DNA of 64,000 bases from DATAEG01 sp963703085 (GTDB lineage: Bacteria; Actinomycetota; Actinomycetes; Mycobacteriales; Jatrophihabitantaceae), in the NCBI GenBank assembly GCA_963703085.1, contig OY969789.1, positions 2,108,001 through 2,172,000 on the forward strand, given 5' to 3'. Positions 32,992-41,073 of this stretch are shown here, in pieces (within the stretch, counting starts at the first letter, position 1; every line of letters begins with the position of its first letter). The notes beneath the pieces are model-generated. The model ran no database searches and was not told the origin of the DNA. It was given only the letters and a program-made list of their open reading frames with translations. Both the position numbers and the translations under genes were made by a program.

Positions 32992-33441
32992 TTACGACGG
33001 CGCGTTGAGCCACTTCGTCAGCGCATCCAGACTCTCTTGGTTCCTCCTCCGGCCGAGGCCGAGCGAAGACCTCGTGACGTCGAGGCTGTACATCGTTCCG
33101 TCTCGCAGAAGAGCCTGTATCGACTGCGTGCCCAACCGGGTACTCCCGGACTTGCCGAGGCGGAACGCTTCGATGCTCGCGCGACTGAGTTGGCGCGTCC
33201 CGAAGTTGTTTCGCACGGTCAGCGTGCCGTCGGGCGCAGAGGTAACACCGAGCCTGATCAGGCGGTAGCCCACCGCAAGGCCGTATGCGATGAACACGAC
33301 GCCAATCGCGATTGAAGGGCCATGGCGGCGGATCATCGCGATCCACGTGACCATCCCGATCCAGAAGGCCAGGAACGCAATGACGTAAGCGCGCAGCAAG
33401 GTCGGTAACCGTATACCTACCTCGCCGGGCTGAGTCGTCAC
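32992..33441 (-). CDS. Membrane protein with a bacterial PH (bPH_6-like) domain
   Basis: From a GTG at 33441 the frame gives 149 residues: two transmembrane helices (LLRAYVIAFLAFWIGMVTWI and SIAIGVVFIAYGLAVGYRLI) followed by a PH-like domain with TSAPDGTLTVRNNFGTRQLS and RASIEAFRLGKSGSTRLG. This matches the membrane-anchored PF10756-type layout. The frame stays open to a TTG at 33519, but codons there lack the usual third-position GC bias and the segment abuts the ribosome-binding site of the divergent gene, so I prefer 33441. Function unknown. Composition is milder in GC than its neighbours. Confidence 0.7.
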   Translation of the reverse strand: MTTQPGEVGIRLPTLLRAYVIAFLAFWIGMVTWIAMIRRHGPSIAIGVVFIAYGLAVGYRLIRLGVTSAPDGTLTVRNNFGTRQLSRASIEAFRLGKSGSTRLGTQSIQALLRDGTMYSLDVTRSSLGLGRRRNQESLDALTKWLNAPS

Positions 33442-33533
33442 ATGAGCAGCATCTCGCACACGCAGCGTCCCGGCATAAGGCAGGTTGGCTGTTGCCGATT
33501 GCTGCGCTCCATCCGGCAAGGGAGGATCGGGGT

Positions 33534-34325
33534 ATGTCGGATCGCGGGTCGAACGAGAGTGGCGACCCGCAGCTGCACATCACCGATGTGTCGGCGCGCG
33601 CTGCGTCCGACCCGGATGACCTGGGTGCAGATGTTGTCGCCGTCGAACCAGCGCCCAGCAGGTCGGCAACCTATGCGCGCCGAATGGTGCGCACGCTCGG
33701 ACCGCTCGGCGTCGCCACCGTGGCGATGCTCGTGGTTGCAGTGGTCCTGACGGTCGCAGCAATGCGCGCCGATCGTCCGGTACACACCACTCAACGGGTC
33801 GTGCTGGCCCCGCGGGTGGACGTCGATGCCATCGGCTGTCCGGTCGCCGCGTCGTGTGTCGTACTCCCCGCCGGAGCCAGCAGCGTCGTTCAGGCGATGC
33901 GGGCGGCCGCACCGACTGCCAAGATCGCCGACGCGGTCGCCACGTACGACGTCCGCACGAACAACGTGTACCGAGTGGCACTAGTCGGAAACGTGGGTGA
34001 GGCTGTCTTTCAGATCGTCTCGCAATGCATTCCCGGCACGGCACAGCCCGCGGCGCAGTCCGCGCAGACCCATCAGCTGGTCAAGGGAAAGCGGCTCTAC
34101 GAGCGGGTCGACACCGTGCTCTCCCGCGCGCCGGGCTGCAGCGTCTTCATCAGCGGCGACGTCCCGCAGCTGACGTATTCGGTCGTCGTCACAGGTGACG
34201 CCACCATCCCGGTAACACCTACCAGCGGCAGCAGCACGTTCACGGCGTTCCCGCTCCCGCTGGACACCCTCGCGGACGGCGTGGTGCGCACCCTGGCCCG
34301 GGATCCGCGGGTATGGATCGGATGA
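33534..34325 (+). CDS. Cysteine-motif single-pass membrane protein, paralogue 1 of 4
   Basis: The 263-residue protein has an acidic cytoplasmic tail (1-50), one helix (about 56-77, GVATVAMLVVAVVLTVAAM) and an extracellular domain. The domain has GCPVAASC (C102, C108), VSQCIPG (C165) and PGCSVFI (C202), and ends near LARDPRVWIG. C102-C108 are 6 apart and C108-C165 are 57 apart, a spacing kept in all four genes of the chain, so two disulfides are likely. AAGGGAGG precedes ATG 33534. Its stop overlaps the next start (ATGA). I recognise no described family. Confidence 0.8.
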   Translation: MSDRGSNESGDPQLHITDVSARAASDPDDLGADVVAVEPAPSRSATYARRMVRTLGPLGVATVAMLVVAVVLTVAAMRADRPVHTTQRVVLAPRVDVDAIGCPVAASCVVLPAGASSVVQAMRAAAPTAKIADAVATYDVRTNNVYRVALVGNVGEAVFQIVSQCIPGTAQPAAQSAQTHQLVKGKRLYERVDTVLSRAPGCSVFISGDVPQLTYSVVVTGDATIPVTPTSGSSTFTAFPLPLDTLADGVVRTLARDPRVWIG

Positions 34326-34882
34326 CCGGTGAGCGCACGGCCTCGGTGCGTCCGATGTCTCGCCGGTCGCTGGTACTCGCGGTGATTGCGGCGCTGCTGC
34401 TCGCCGTTTCGCTGGGCGCGTTCGTCCATCAGCACACCGTGATCCACCGAGTCCACACCATCACCGATACCCGCAACGAGGTCCGACTGGGCGCGAGCGG
34501 CTGTCCGGACGGGGTGGTCTGCACCGTTCCGAACATCCCGAACACGGCGCTGACTGCAATCCGGCAGTTCCTGCCGCAGTTCCGGCCGACGTTCCAGACA
34601 GCGCAGTCGAAGGCCGACACGCTCACGCCGTATCTGATCGAGGTGCACGGCACGGTGGGCACCGATGTGGCGCTACAGTTCCGCGCGCAATGCGTCCCTG
34701 GTGGCGGCAAGGTCGCCACCAGCACGATCGACGGGGCGGACGGCGCCCGGATCACCGTGGGTGGCGTGCCCGGATCGAGCGTCTCGATCGTTCTGCTGCC
34801 CATCGGTCCCTCCGCCGTCCTGCCGACCGAACAGGCGCAGCGCATCGCGCAGAGTCCGCTCAGCCAGATCGCACGCTGTTGA
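34322..34882 (+). CDS. Cysteine-motif membrane protein, paralogue 2 of 4 (cysteine relocated)
   Basis: The 186-residue protein has a short cytoplasmic tail, one helix (about 16-34, LVLAVIAALLLAVSLGAF) and a domain with GCPDGVVC (C61, C67) and RAQCVPGG (C124). The spacing is 6 and 57, as in paralogue 1. The fourth cysteine is replaced: PGSSVSI has Ser152 where the others have GCS. The protein ends in IARC, so C186 at the very C-terminus may take its place. ATG 34322 overlaps the upstream stop by four bases, and its own stop overlaps the next start (TTGA). The function is unknown. Confidence 0.78.
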   Translation: MTGERTASVRPMSRRSLVLAVIAALLLAVSLGAFVHQHTVIHRVHTITDTRNEVRLGASGCPDGVVCTVPNIPNTALTAIRQFLPQFRPTFQTAQSKADTLTPYLIEVHGTVGTDVALQFRAQCVPGGGKVATSTIDGADGARITVGGVPGSSVSIVLLPIGPSAVLPTEQAQRIAQSPLSQIARC

Positions 34883-35547
34883 CCGGCCCGGAGCCCGCCG
34901 AGCGGACGGCCGGACCGGTCGACGAGGTGCATGCCGGTCGGAACGTTGCCTCCGTCTCCGAGAGATGGCAGACCACCGGCCGGGGGACCCGATGCGCGTT
35001 GGTCGTCGCGGTTGCGGTGGCGGCCATAACCGCTGCGCTGTGCATCGCGCTCGCGCACGCGCAGCCCCGGCAGGCAACCCGAACAGCGGCTGACCCGGCG
35101 CTCACCGTGAGCCAGACCGTGGATGCCACCGGCTGCCCGATCGGCGTCTCCTGCACGGTGGCCACCACTGCGGCCGCGACGTTGGTGTCCGCCCTTCGGC
35201 GCACCTTCGGCGGCACGGTGGTGGTTCAGGGCGGCAGCCAGACCACGAGCGGGCCACGGGTGTACGCCTGGCAACTGCTCGCCTCGGTCCGGGTCGGTGC
35301 CGTTGCAGTCTTCGCCCAGTGCGTTCCCGGAGCCTCGGCGGTGCCGGGCAGCGCGTCGACGACCGTGTTCGGGCACGACGACCTGTCCGGCAACCGCCGG
35401 GTCGACTACCGCCGCAGCTTCGTGGTCGTCGCCGGCGATCGCGGCTGCAGTGTCGTGGTGGAGATCGACGCGAGTGATTCCGGTGACGGGACGTTCGACC
35501 TCGCCCGGCAGCTGGCTAGCGACCCCACCGTCCAGGTGCACCAGTGA
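34879..35547 (+). CDS. Cysteine-motif membrane protein, paralogue 3 of 4
   Basis: From TTG 34879, overlapping the previous stop (TTGA), the frame gives 222 residues. A tail of about 35 residues precedes one helix (about 38-60, CALVVAVAVAAITAALCIAL). The extracellular domain has TGCPIGVSC (C86, C92), FAQCVPG (C148) and DRGCSVVV (C190), ending LASDPTVQVHQ. The spacing 6 and 56 matches the other copies. Longer upstream frames lie inside paralogue 2 and are implausible. A downstream GTG start cannot be excluded. Function unknown. Confidence 0.72.
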   Translation: MTGPEPAERTAGPVDEVHAGRNVASVSERWQTTGRGTRCALVVAVAVAAITAALCIALAHAQPRQATRTAADPALTVSQTVDATGCPIGVSCTVATTAAATLVSALRRTFGGTVVVQGGSQTTSGPRVYAWQLLASVRVGAVAVFAQCVPGASAVPGSASTTVFGHDDLSGNRRVDYRRSFVVVAGDRGCSVVVEIDASDSGDGTFDLARQLASDPTVQVHQ

Positions 35548-36197
35548 ACAACGCCGCCGGCGACCCGATGCGGTTCGTGGTGGCTGAGGTGGGCAGGTCG
35601 GCCGGCGACGATGCCCCTGCGGAACGGTCGACCGGCGGCGCGCGACCCTTCTCCGCGCGCGTCGCCGCGGCGCTGCTGTTGGTGACGGTGCTGGCACTGG
35701 CGACCGTGCTCGGCGCCCTCGCGCATCGATCTCGCACGATTACTCGCACAGTTCTGACCGCGGGACCCGGCCTGCACGGTGTGGACGCGCGCGGATGCCC
35801 GGTCCCGCGCTCCTGCGCGATCATCGGTTACCCCGCACAGCCGGTCATGGACGCGGTCATGCATGCCTTCGCGCTGACGGCCGTCACCGGCGCGACCACG
35901 ATCGATACCCGCACCGGCGCGGTGTACCGGGTCGTGGCCTGGGCGACGACGGGGGCGGGAGCCACGATTCTGGTCCAGTCGCAGTGCGAGCCGGGCGGCG
36001 TGCGGTTGCGGTCCACCGGCCCGACAGTCCAGCGCACCGGGGCGGCGGCCACAATCACTCGGAACGTCGCCGGAACGGCCGGCTGCAGTGCCTCGATCGC
36101 CGTCCGCACCCGAACTGCGGCCGCCGCCCAGGTGGCGCAGCTGGTCTCGCTGGTCACGCAGCTCGGCGGCGATCCGGCCGTGCTGTTGAAGGCCTGA
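35544..36197 (+). CDS. Cysteine-motif membrane protein, paralogue 4 of 4
   Basis: The GTG at 35544 overlaps the previous stop (GTGA), giving 217 residues. A tail (1-38) precedes one helix (about 40-60, VAAALLLVTVLALATVLGAL). The domain has RGCPVPRSC (C85, C91), QSQCEPGG (C148) and TAGCSASI (C181), ending LGGDPAVLLKA. The spacing is 6 and 57. Between C2 and C3, DTRTGAVYRVVAW is close to DVRTNNVYRVALV in paralogue 1. It is the last gene of the coupled chain; the L,D-transpeptidase gene starts 116 bases later on the same strand. Confidence 0.78.
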   Translation: MNNAAGDPMRFVVAEVGRSAGDDAPAERSTGGARPFSARVAAALLLVTVLALATVLGALAHRSRTITRTVLTAGPGLHGVDARGCPVPRSCAIIGYPAQPVMDAVMHAFALTAVTGATTIDTRTGAVYRVVAWATTGAGATILVQSQCEPGGVRLRSTGPTVQRTGAAATITRNVAGTAGCSASIAVRTRTAAAAQVAQLVSLVTQLGGDPAVLLKA

Positions 36198-36313
36198 CGC
36201 CGCAGCCGCAGGCATCCCGTCGGGTTGGCGAGCGCCGAAGCGTGCAGAAGAGCGCTGAACCAGGCATTCTGAGGACCGCGGGTGCGGCCGGGGGCAGACG
36301 GAGAGCTGGTGAG

Positions 36314-38065
36314 ATGCAGGCGTTCGACGATGACGTATCCGCCTCGAAGATGGTCGCGCTGCTCGCGACTGCCGGGGTGCTGGCCGCGATGCTGGTGGCT
36401 CTCGTTGCCGCGGCCGTCCCGGCGACGGCCCGGACAGCCGTGTTCCCGGTGCCGGTGAATCCGGGCAGCTCGCAACAGGTCATCACCGTCTCGGTGAAAC
36501 CGGGGTCGACGGTGGGCACCCTGAAGACCTGGGAGAAGACGGCTACCGGCTGGGTGGCGAAGTTCCCGGGACAGACCGCGCACGTCGGCAGTGCGGGTCT
36601 GACGAAGAACGCCCACGACGACTACCCGGGCACTCCGATCGGTCAGTTCTCCCTCACCGAGTCGTTCGGTCGCCAGGCTGACCCGGGCACGGCGATGCCG
36701 TATTTCAAGACCGACAGCAACGACTGGTGGGGCGGGGACAAGGCGTCCAAGACGACCTACAACAACCACGTCCGATGCGCGCCGGGACACTGCCCGATGA
36801 AAGAGTCGCTGAGCGAACACCTCAAGGCGATCGGGGCCGTCTACGACTACTCGGTGGTGATCAACTACAACCGCTTCCCGGCGGTGGCCGGCAAGGGCGC
36901 GGCCTTCTTCCTGCACGTCACCGACGGGACCCCGACCGCCGGCTGCGTCGCAATCAGCCGCTCCGCGCTGGTCAGCGTGCTGCGCTGGTTGAACCCGGCC
37001 AAGCACCCGATCATCGCCATCAACACGCCGAAGGCCACGTCGGTCGCCTACAACCTCAACCCGATCGGGTCGGCTGTCGGCCCGATCCCGGCACCGTCCA
37101 GCGTCACCGCCAACGGGTGGGCCTGGGACCCGGACGCGCCGACCACTCCGGTCGTGGTGCACATCTTCCTGGACGGCAAGAGCGTCAAGCAGGCGACCGC
37201 GAACCTGTCCAGCAGCGCGGTAGCCGCGGCATATCCGCAGGCGGGGAGCCGGCACGGGTACTCGGTATCGGTGCCGATCAGTTGGGGTGTGGCCCATCAG
37301 CTCTGCGTGTACGCCGACAACCTGGGTCCGCCCGGCGCGATGACCAAGCTGAGTTGTGCCACCGTCGCCACACAAGGTGACTGGTTCCTGCGGCCGGTGG
37401 CCAGCCCCGGGACGACGTGGCGCAAGGCCTGGTTCGGGACCAGCCCGGTAGCCACCGCCACCCAGGTGCTTGCCTGCGACATGGACGGCACCGGTGTCGA
37501 TCAACCGGCCACCTTCCTGGGCGGCAAGTTCTACTACCGCACGTCGGCCGGAACCACGAAGTACGCGCGGTACGGCACCACCGGCGACCTTGCCGTGTGC
37601 GGCGACTGGAACGGCGACGGCAAGGACTCCCTCGCCGTCTTCCGGCCGAGCAACGGCACGTTCTATCTGATGACGTCGATAACGCACCCGACCGTCTTCA
37701 CCAAAGTCCGGTACGGAACGGCCGGCGATCAACCCATCGCCGGTGACTGGAACGGCACCGGGCGCGACTACATCGGGGTCTTCCGACCGGCGACGCACAT
37801 CGCCTATCTCGGACTGCCGAGCGTGTCGAAGCACGTCTCGGTGAGTTGGGCCAGCACGCCCGGGACCCGCCTGCTGGCCGGCGACTGGAACGGCGACGGC
37901 ATCGCCACGCTGGGTGCATGGCGGGCTGGAACTTGGACGTTGACCGACCAAGCGCTCGGCTCGGCCGGCGCTCGTACCTTCACGTTCAGCGTCGCCGCCG
38001 TGCGCCCGGTGACCGGCCGGTTCGGCAGCTCCCGCACCGCGGATGCGATCGGGGTCGTTCGCTGA
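36314..38065 (+). CDS. Secreted L,D-transpeptidase (YkuD-like) with FG-GAP-type repeats
   Basis: The 583-residue protein has an N-terminal signal/anchor (MVALLATAGVLAAMLVALVA, about 13-32). A YkuD-like catalytic domain (about 85-245) follows, with the hallmark FFLHVTDGTPTAGCVAIS: His201 and nucleophile Cys211. After a linker and a beta-rich segment (about 255-365) there are repeats of the type GDWNGDG...VFRPSNGTFYL, three clear copies and one degenerate (CDMDGTGVDQPATF), about residues 390-580. These resemble FG-GAP/VCBS blades. YkuD enzymes form 3-3 crosslinks in peptidoglycan. ATG 36314 has a weak GGTGAG just ahead. It lies downstream of the cysteine-motif chain, hinting at a shared envelope role. 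Confidence 0.85.
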   Translation: MQAFDDDVSASKMVALLATAGVLAAMLVALVAAAVPATARTAVFPVPVNPGSSQQVITVSVKPGSTVGTLKTWEKTATGWVAKFPGQTAHVGSAGLTKNAHDDYPGTPIGQFSLTESFGRQADPGTAMPYFKTDSNDWWGGDKASKTTYNNHVRCAPGHCPMKESLSEHLKAIGAVYDYSVVINYNRFPAVAGKGAAFFLHVTDGTPTAGCVAISRSALVSVLRWLNPAKHPIIAINTPKATSVAYNLNPIGSAVGPIPAPSSVTANGWAWDPDAPTTPVVVHIFLDGKSVKQATANLSSSAVAAAYPQAGSRHGYSVSVPISWGVAHQLCVYADNLGPPGAMTKLSCATVATQGDWFLRPVASPGTTWRKAWFGTSPVATATQVLACDMDGTGVDQPATFLGGKFYYRTSAGTTKYARYGTTGDLAVCGDWNGDGKDSLAVFRPSNGTFYLMTSITHPTVFTKVRYGTAGDQPIAGDWNGTGRDYIGVFRPATHIAYLGLPSVSKHVSVSWASTPGTRLLAGDWNGDGIATLGAWRAGTWTLTDQALGSAGARTFTFSVAAVRPVTGRFGSSRTADAIGVVR

Positions 38066-38082
38066 ACCCGTCGTAGGGGAGA

Positions 38083-39534
38083 ATGACCACTGTGACGGTG
38101 CCTGCAATCCCCGACGTGCTGGCCGCCCGGTACGCATCGCCGGCGATGGCGAGGCTGTGGTCGCCGCAGCACAAGATCGTGCTCGAGCGGCAATTGTGGA
38201 TCGCGGTGTTGCAGGCTCAGCAGGCGCTCGGCGTCGAGGTGCCGGCCGAAGCGCTGAGCGACTACGAGGCGGTCGCTGCCCAGGGGGAGGCCGGCGTCGA
38301 TCTCGACTCCATCGCCGCGCGGGAACGGGTCACCCGCCACGACGTGAAGGCACGCATCGAGGAATTCGCTGCGCTGGCCGGGCACGAGCACATCCACAAA
38401 GGCATGACCAGCCGCGATCTCACGGAGAACGTGGAGCAGCAGCAGATCCGCGTTGGGCTCGGTATAGCGCGGACGAAGGTGCTCGCCGTGCTGGCCCGGT
38501 TGGGCCGTCGTGCCACCGAGTACGAGTCGCTGGTGGTGGTCGGCCGTTCGCACAACGTCCCGGCCCAGGCCACCACCTTGGGCAAGCGCTTCGCGACGAT
38601 CGCCGACGAGCTGCTCGTTGCCTTGGCCCGGCTCGACGACCTGATGAGCCGCTACCCATTGCGTGGCATCAAAGGTCCGGTCGGCACCGCACAGGACATG
38701 CTCGACCTGCTCGGCGGGGACGAGGCCGCGCTTGCCGAGCTGGAGCGCCGGATCGCTTCCGGCCTGGGCTTTCCCGAGGTGCTGACCAGCGTCGGGCAGG
38801 TCTATCCGCGATCGCTGGACTTCGACGTCCTCACCTGCCTCGTGCAGGTGGCGGCCGCGCCGGCCAACCTCGCCACCTCGATCCGGTTGATGGCCGGCGC
38901 CGAGCTCGTCACCGAAGGCTTCCGACCAGGCCAAGTTGGCTCGTCGGCCATGCCGCACAAGATGAACACCCGGTCGGCGGAACGGATCAACGGCCTGGCC
39001 GTCGTGCTGCGCGGCTACGCCTCGATGGTGGCGGAGCTGACCGGCACGCAGTGGAACGAGGGCGACGTGTCTTGCTCGGTGGTGCGCCGGGTGGCGCTGC
39101 CCGACGCGTTCTTCGCGCTGGACGGTCTGCTGGAGACGACGTTGACCGTTCTTGACGACTTCGGTGCGTTCCCCGCGGTCATCGAGCGGGAACTCGATCG
39201 CTACCTGCCGTTCCTGGCGACGACCAAGGTGTTGATGGGCGCGGTGCGCGCCGGCGTCGGGCGGGAGACGGCGCATGAGGTGATCAAGGAGCACGCGGTG
39301 GCGGTGGCGCTGGCGATGCGCGAGAAGGGCACGGAAGACAACGACCTGCTCGACCGGTTGGCCGCCGACCCGCGGCTGGGGCTTTCCGCCGCGGACGTCG
39401 AGGCGCTGGTCGCTGCGCCGTTGTCGTTCACCGGCGTCGCTCGCGCGCAGGTCGCGGCGGTGGTGGCGAAGATCGAGAAGCTGCTCGCCGACGAACCCGA
39501 CGCCGCCGGCTACGTCCCGGGCCAGATCCTGTGA
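38083..39534 (+). CDS. purB: Adenylosuccinate lyase
   Basis: The 483-residue enzyme releases fumarate from SAICAR and from adenylosuccinate, acting twice in purine synthesis. The family signature GSSAMPHKMNTRSAERI is intact (catalytic Ser loop). HIHKGMTSRDLTENV (TS-D motif with catalytic His nearby) and VGRSHNVPAQATTLGKR are also present. It is the longer, fungal/actinobacterial-type variant. ATG 38083 follows AGGGGAG. purC starts inside its stop codon (GTGA), so the two are coupled. Confidence 0.97.
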   Translation: MTTVTVPAIPDVLAARYASPAMARLWSPQHKIVLERQLWIAVLQAQQALGVEVPAEALSDYEAVAAQGEAGVDLDSIAARERVTRHDVKARIEEFAALAGHEHIHKGMTSRDLTENVEQQQIRVGLGIARTKVLAVLARLGRRATEYESLVVVGRSHNVPAQATTLGKRFATIADELLVALARLDDLMSRYPLRGIKGPVGTAQDMLDLLGGDEAALAELERRIASGLGFPEVLTSVGQVYPRSLDFDVLTCLVQVAAAPANLATSIRLMAGAELVTEGFRPGQVGSSAMPHKMNTRSAERINGLAVVLRGYASMVAELTGTQWNEGDVSCSVVRRVALPDAFFALDGLLETTLTVLDDFGAFPAVIERELDRYLPFLATTKVLMGAVRAGVGRETAHEVIKEHAVAVALAMREKGTEDNDLLDRLAADPRLGLSAADVEALVAAPLSFTGVARAQVAAVVAKIEKLLADEPDAAGYVPGQIL

Positions 39535-40439
39535 CTGAGATCAGCAGCGAGGCCGATCCCATGGGTGACGGGTTGACCCACCTGCACAGCGGCAAGGTGC
39601 GCGACCTCTATCGCACCGCCGACGGTGCCCTGCTCATGGTGGCCAGCGACCGCATCTCGGCGTTCGACCACGTACTGGACACGCCGATCCCGGACAAGGG
39701 CCGGGTGCTCACCGCAATGAGTTACTGGTGGTTCGAGCAGCTGTCTGACGTGGTGCCCAACCATCTGCGCAGCATCGACGATCCGGTCATCCCAGCGCAG
39801 TGGCGCGGCCGGGCGATGGTGTGCGAGCCGTTGACGATGATCCCGATCGAGGCAGTGGCCCGCGGGTACCTCACCGGCTCCGGGCTGCTCGACTACACCG
39901 CCACCGGCGCCGTATGCGGAGTGCCGTTGCCGGCCGGGCTGGTCGACGGCGACCGGCTGCCAGAACCGATCTTCACCCCGGCATCGAAAGCCGCGCTCGG
40001 CGAGCATGACGAAAACGTCTCCTACGACGCGGTGGTCGACGCCGCCGGTCCGCAGATCGCTGCGCAACTGCGCCAGCTCACCCTCGAGGTATATGTCGGT
40101 GCTGCGGCCATCGCGGCGGAGCGCGGCATCCTGCTGGCCGACACGAAGTTCGAGTTCGGCCTGGACATCTCGGGCCGGCTCGTGCTCGGCGACGAAGTGC
40201 TCACCCCGGACTCGTCCCGCTTCTGGCCGGCAGACCTGTGGCAGCCGGGGCGCGCCCAGCCATCGTTCGACAAGCAATACGTACGCGACTGGCTCACGTC
40301 GCCGGCGTCAGGCTGGGACCGCGCCTCCGCTGCAGCGCCGCCGGCATTGCCCGACGAGGTCGTCGCCGCCACCCGCTCGCGCTACATCGAGGCCTACGAG
40401 CGACTCACCGGCCTCCGGTTCGCCGACTGGCTGCGTTGA
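39531..40439 (+). CDS. purC: SAICAR synthetase (phosphoribosylaminoimidazole-succinocarboxamide synthase)
   Basis: The 302-residue enzyme ligates CAIR with aspartate using ATP. Motifs: LHSGKVRDLYRTADGALLMV (ATP-binding strand), ASDRISAFDHVLDTPIPDKG, VVPNHLRSIDDP, EAVARGYLTGSGLLDY, LLADTKFEFGLDISG (metal Asp/Glu) and DEVLTPDSSRFWPAD. The GTG start overlaps the purB stop by four bases. Its product is the first substrate of PurB, so coupling matches the pathway. Confidence 0.97.
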   Translation: MTEISSEADPMGDGLTHLHSGKVRDLYRTADGALLMVASDRISAFDHVLDTPIPDKGRVLTAMSYWWFEQLSDVVPNHLRSIDDPVIPAQWRGRAMVCEPLTMIPIEAVARGYLTGSGLLDYTATGAVCGVPLPAGLVDGDRLPEPIFTPASKAALGEHDENVSYDAVVDAAGPQIAAQLRQLTLEVYVGAAAIAAERGILLADTKFEFGLDISGRLVLGDEVLTPDSSRFWPADLWQPGRAQPSFDKQYVRDWLTSPASGWDRASAAAPPALPDEVVAATRSRYIEAYERLTGLRFADWLR

Positions 40440-40490
40440 TCACCGAAATTCGGTTGTCCTGCACGGGCGGTCTCGGACAGAGTCCTCGGA

Positions 40491-41042
40491 ATGCCTTCGC
40501 CCATTTCCTTCGCCCACAAACCCACGCTGATCGGTGACAAGGTCGAACTGCGTCCGCTCGGACCCGAGCACGTCGACGCATTCATGGCTTCCCTGGCCGA
40601 GCCGGAGTCGCGGCGGTTGACCGGTACCCATGAGACATTCACGCGGGAGCGGGTCGAACGTTGGCATGCCACCCGCGCGGAGCAGCCCGACCGCATCGAC
40701 TTCGCCGTCATCGAACGATCCAGCGGCGAGTTCATCGGAGACCTGGCCGTCTCGGGATTGAACCCGGACAACCGATCCTGCGGGTTTCGCATCTCGCTCG
40801 TCGAGGCGGCCGTTGGCCGCGGCCTCGGAACCGAAGCGATCCGGCTGATGCTCGACTACGTCTTCGGCCTCGGCATTCACCGCATCGACCTCGAGGTGTA
40901 CGACTTCAATCCCCGCGCCCGGCATGTCTACGAGAAGGTCGGCTTCATCTACGAGGGCACCCAGCGCGATGCCTTGCTCTGGGAGGGCGAGTGGGTCGAC
41001 GCGCACACCATGGCCATCCTGGAGACCGACCCGCGGTACTGA
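40491..41042 (+). CDS. GNAT acetyltransferase, RimJ/RimL-like
   Basis: The 183-residue protein is a GCN5-related N-acetyltransferase of the Acetyltransf_3 type. It has TLIGDKVELRPLGPEHVDAF at the start, and the acetyl-CoA loop RISLVEAAVGRGLGTEAIRL (Gly-rich, A motif). HRIDLEVYDFNPRARHVYEK and VGFIYEGTQRDALLWEGEW follow. These features suit the RimJ/RimL subgroup that acetylates amino groups of proteins or small amines; the target is unknown. It starts 51 bases after purC and is convergent with prmC. Confidence 0.88.
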   Translation: MPSPISFAHKPTLIGDKVELRPLGPEHVDAFMASLAEPESRRLTGTHETFTRERVERWHATRAEQPDRIDFAVIERSSGEFIGDLAVSGLNPDNRSCGFRISLVEAAVGRGLGTEAIRLMLDYVFGLGIHRIDLEVYDFNPRARHVYEKVGFIYEGTQRDALLWEGEWVDAHTMAILETDPRY

Positions 41043-41073
41043 ACGGATCGTGAAGCCGCCGACGGTGAACTGA

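Noticed and set aside
32992..33519. Longer version of the PH-domain gene starting at TTG 33519
   Set aside because: The added 26 codons lack the third-position GC bias of real genes here, and the start abuts the ribosome-binding site of the divergent gene; GTG 33441 is preferred.
35828..38137. 769-codon open frame antisense to paralogue 4 and the L,D-transpeptidase
   Set aside because: It overlaps two better-supported genes with ribosome-binding or coupled starts, and its composition is that of a GC-rich shadow.
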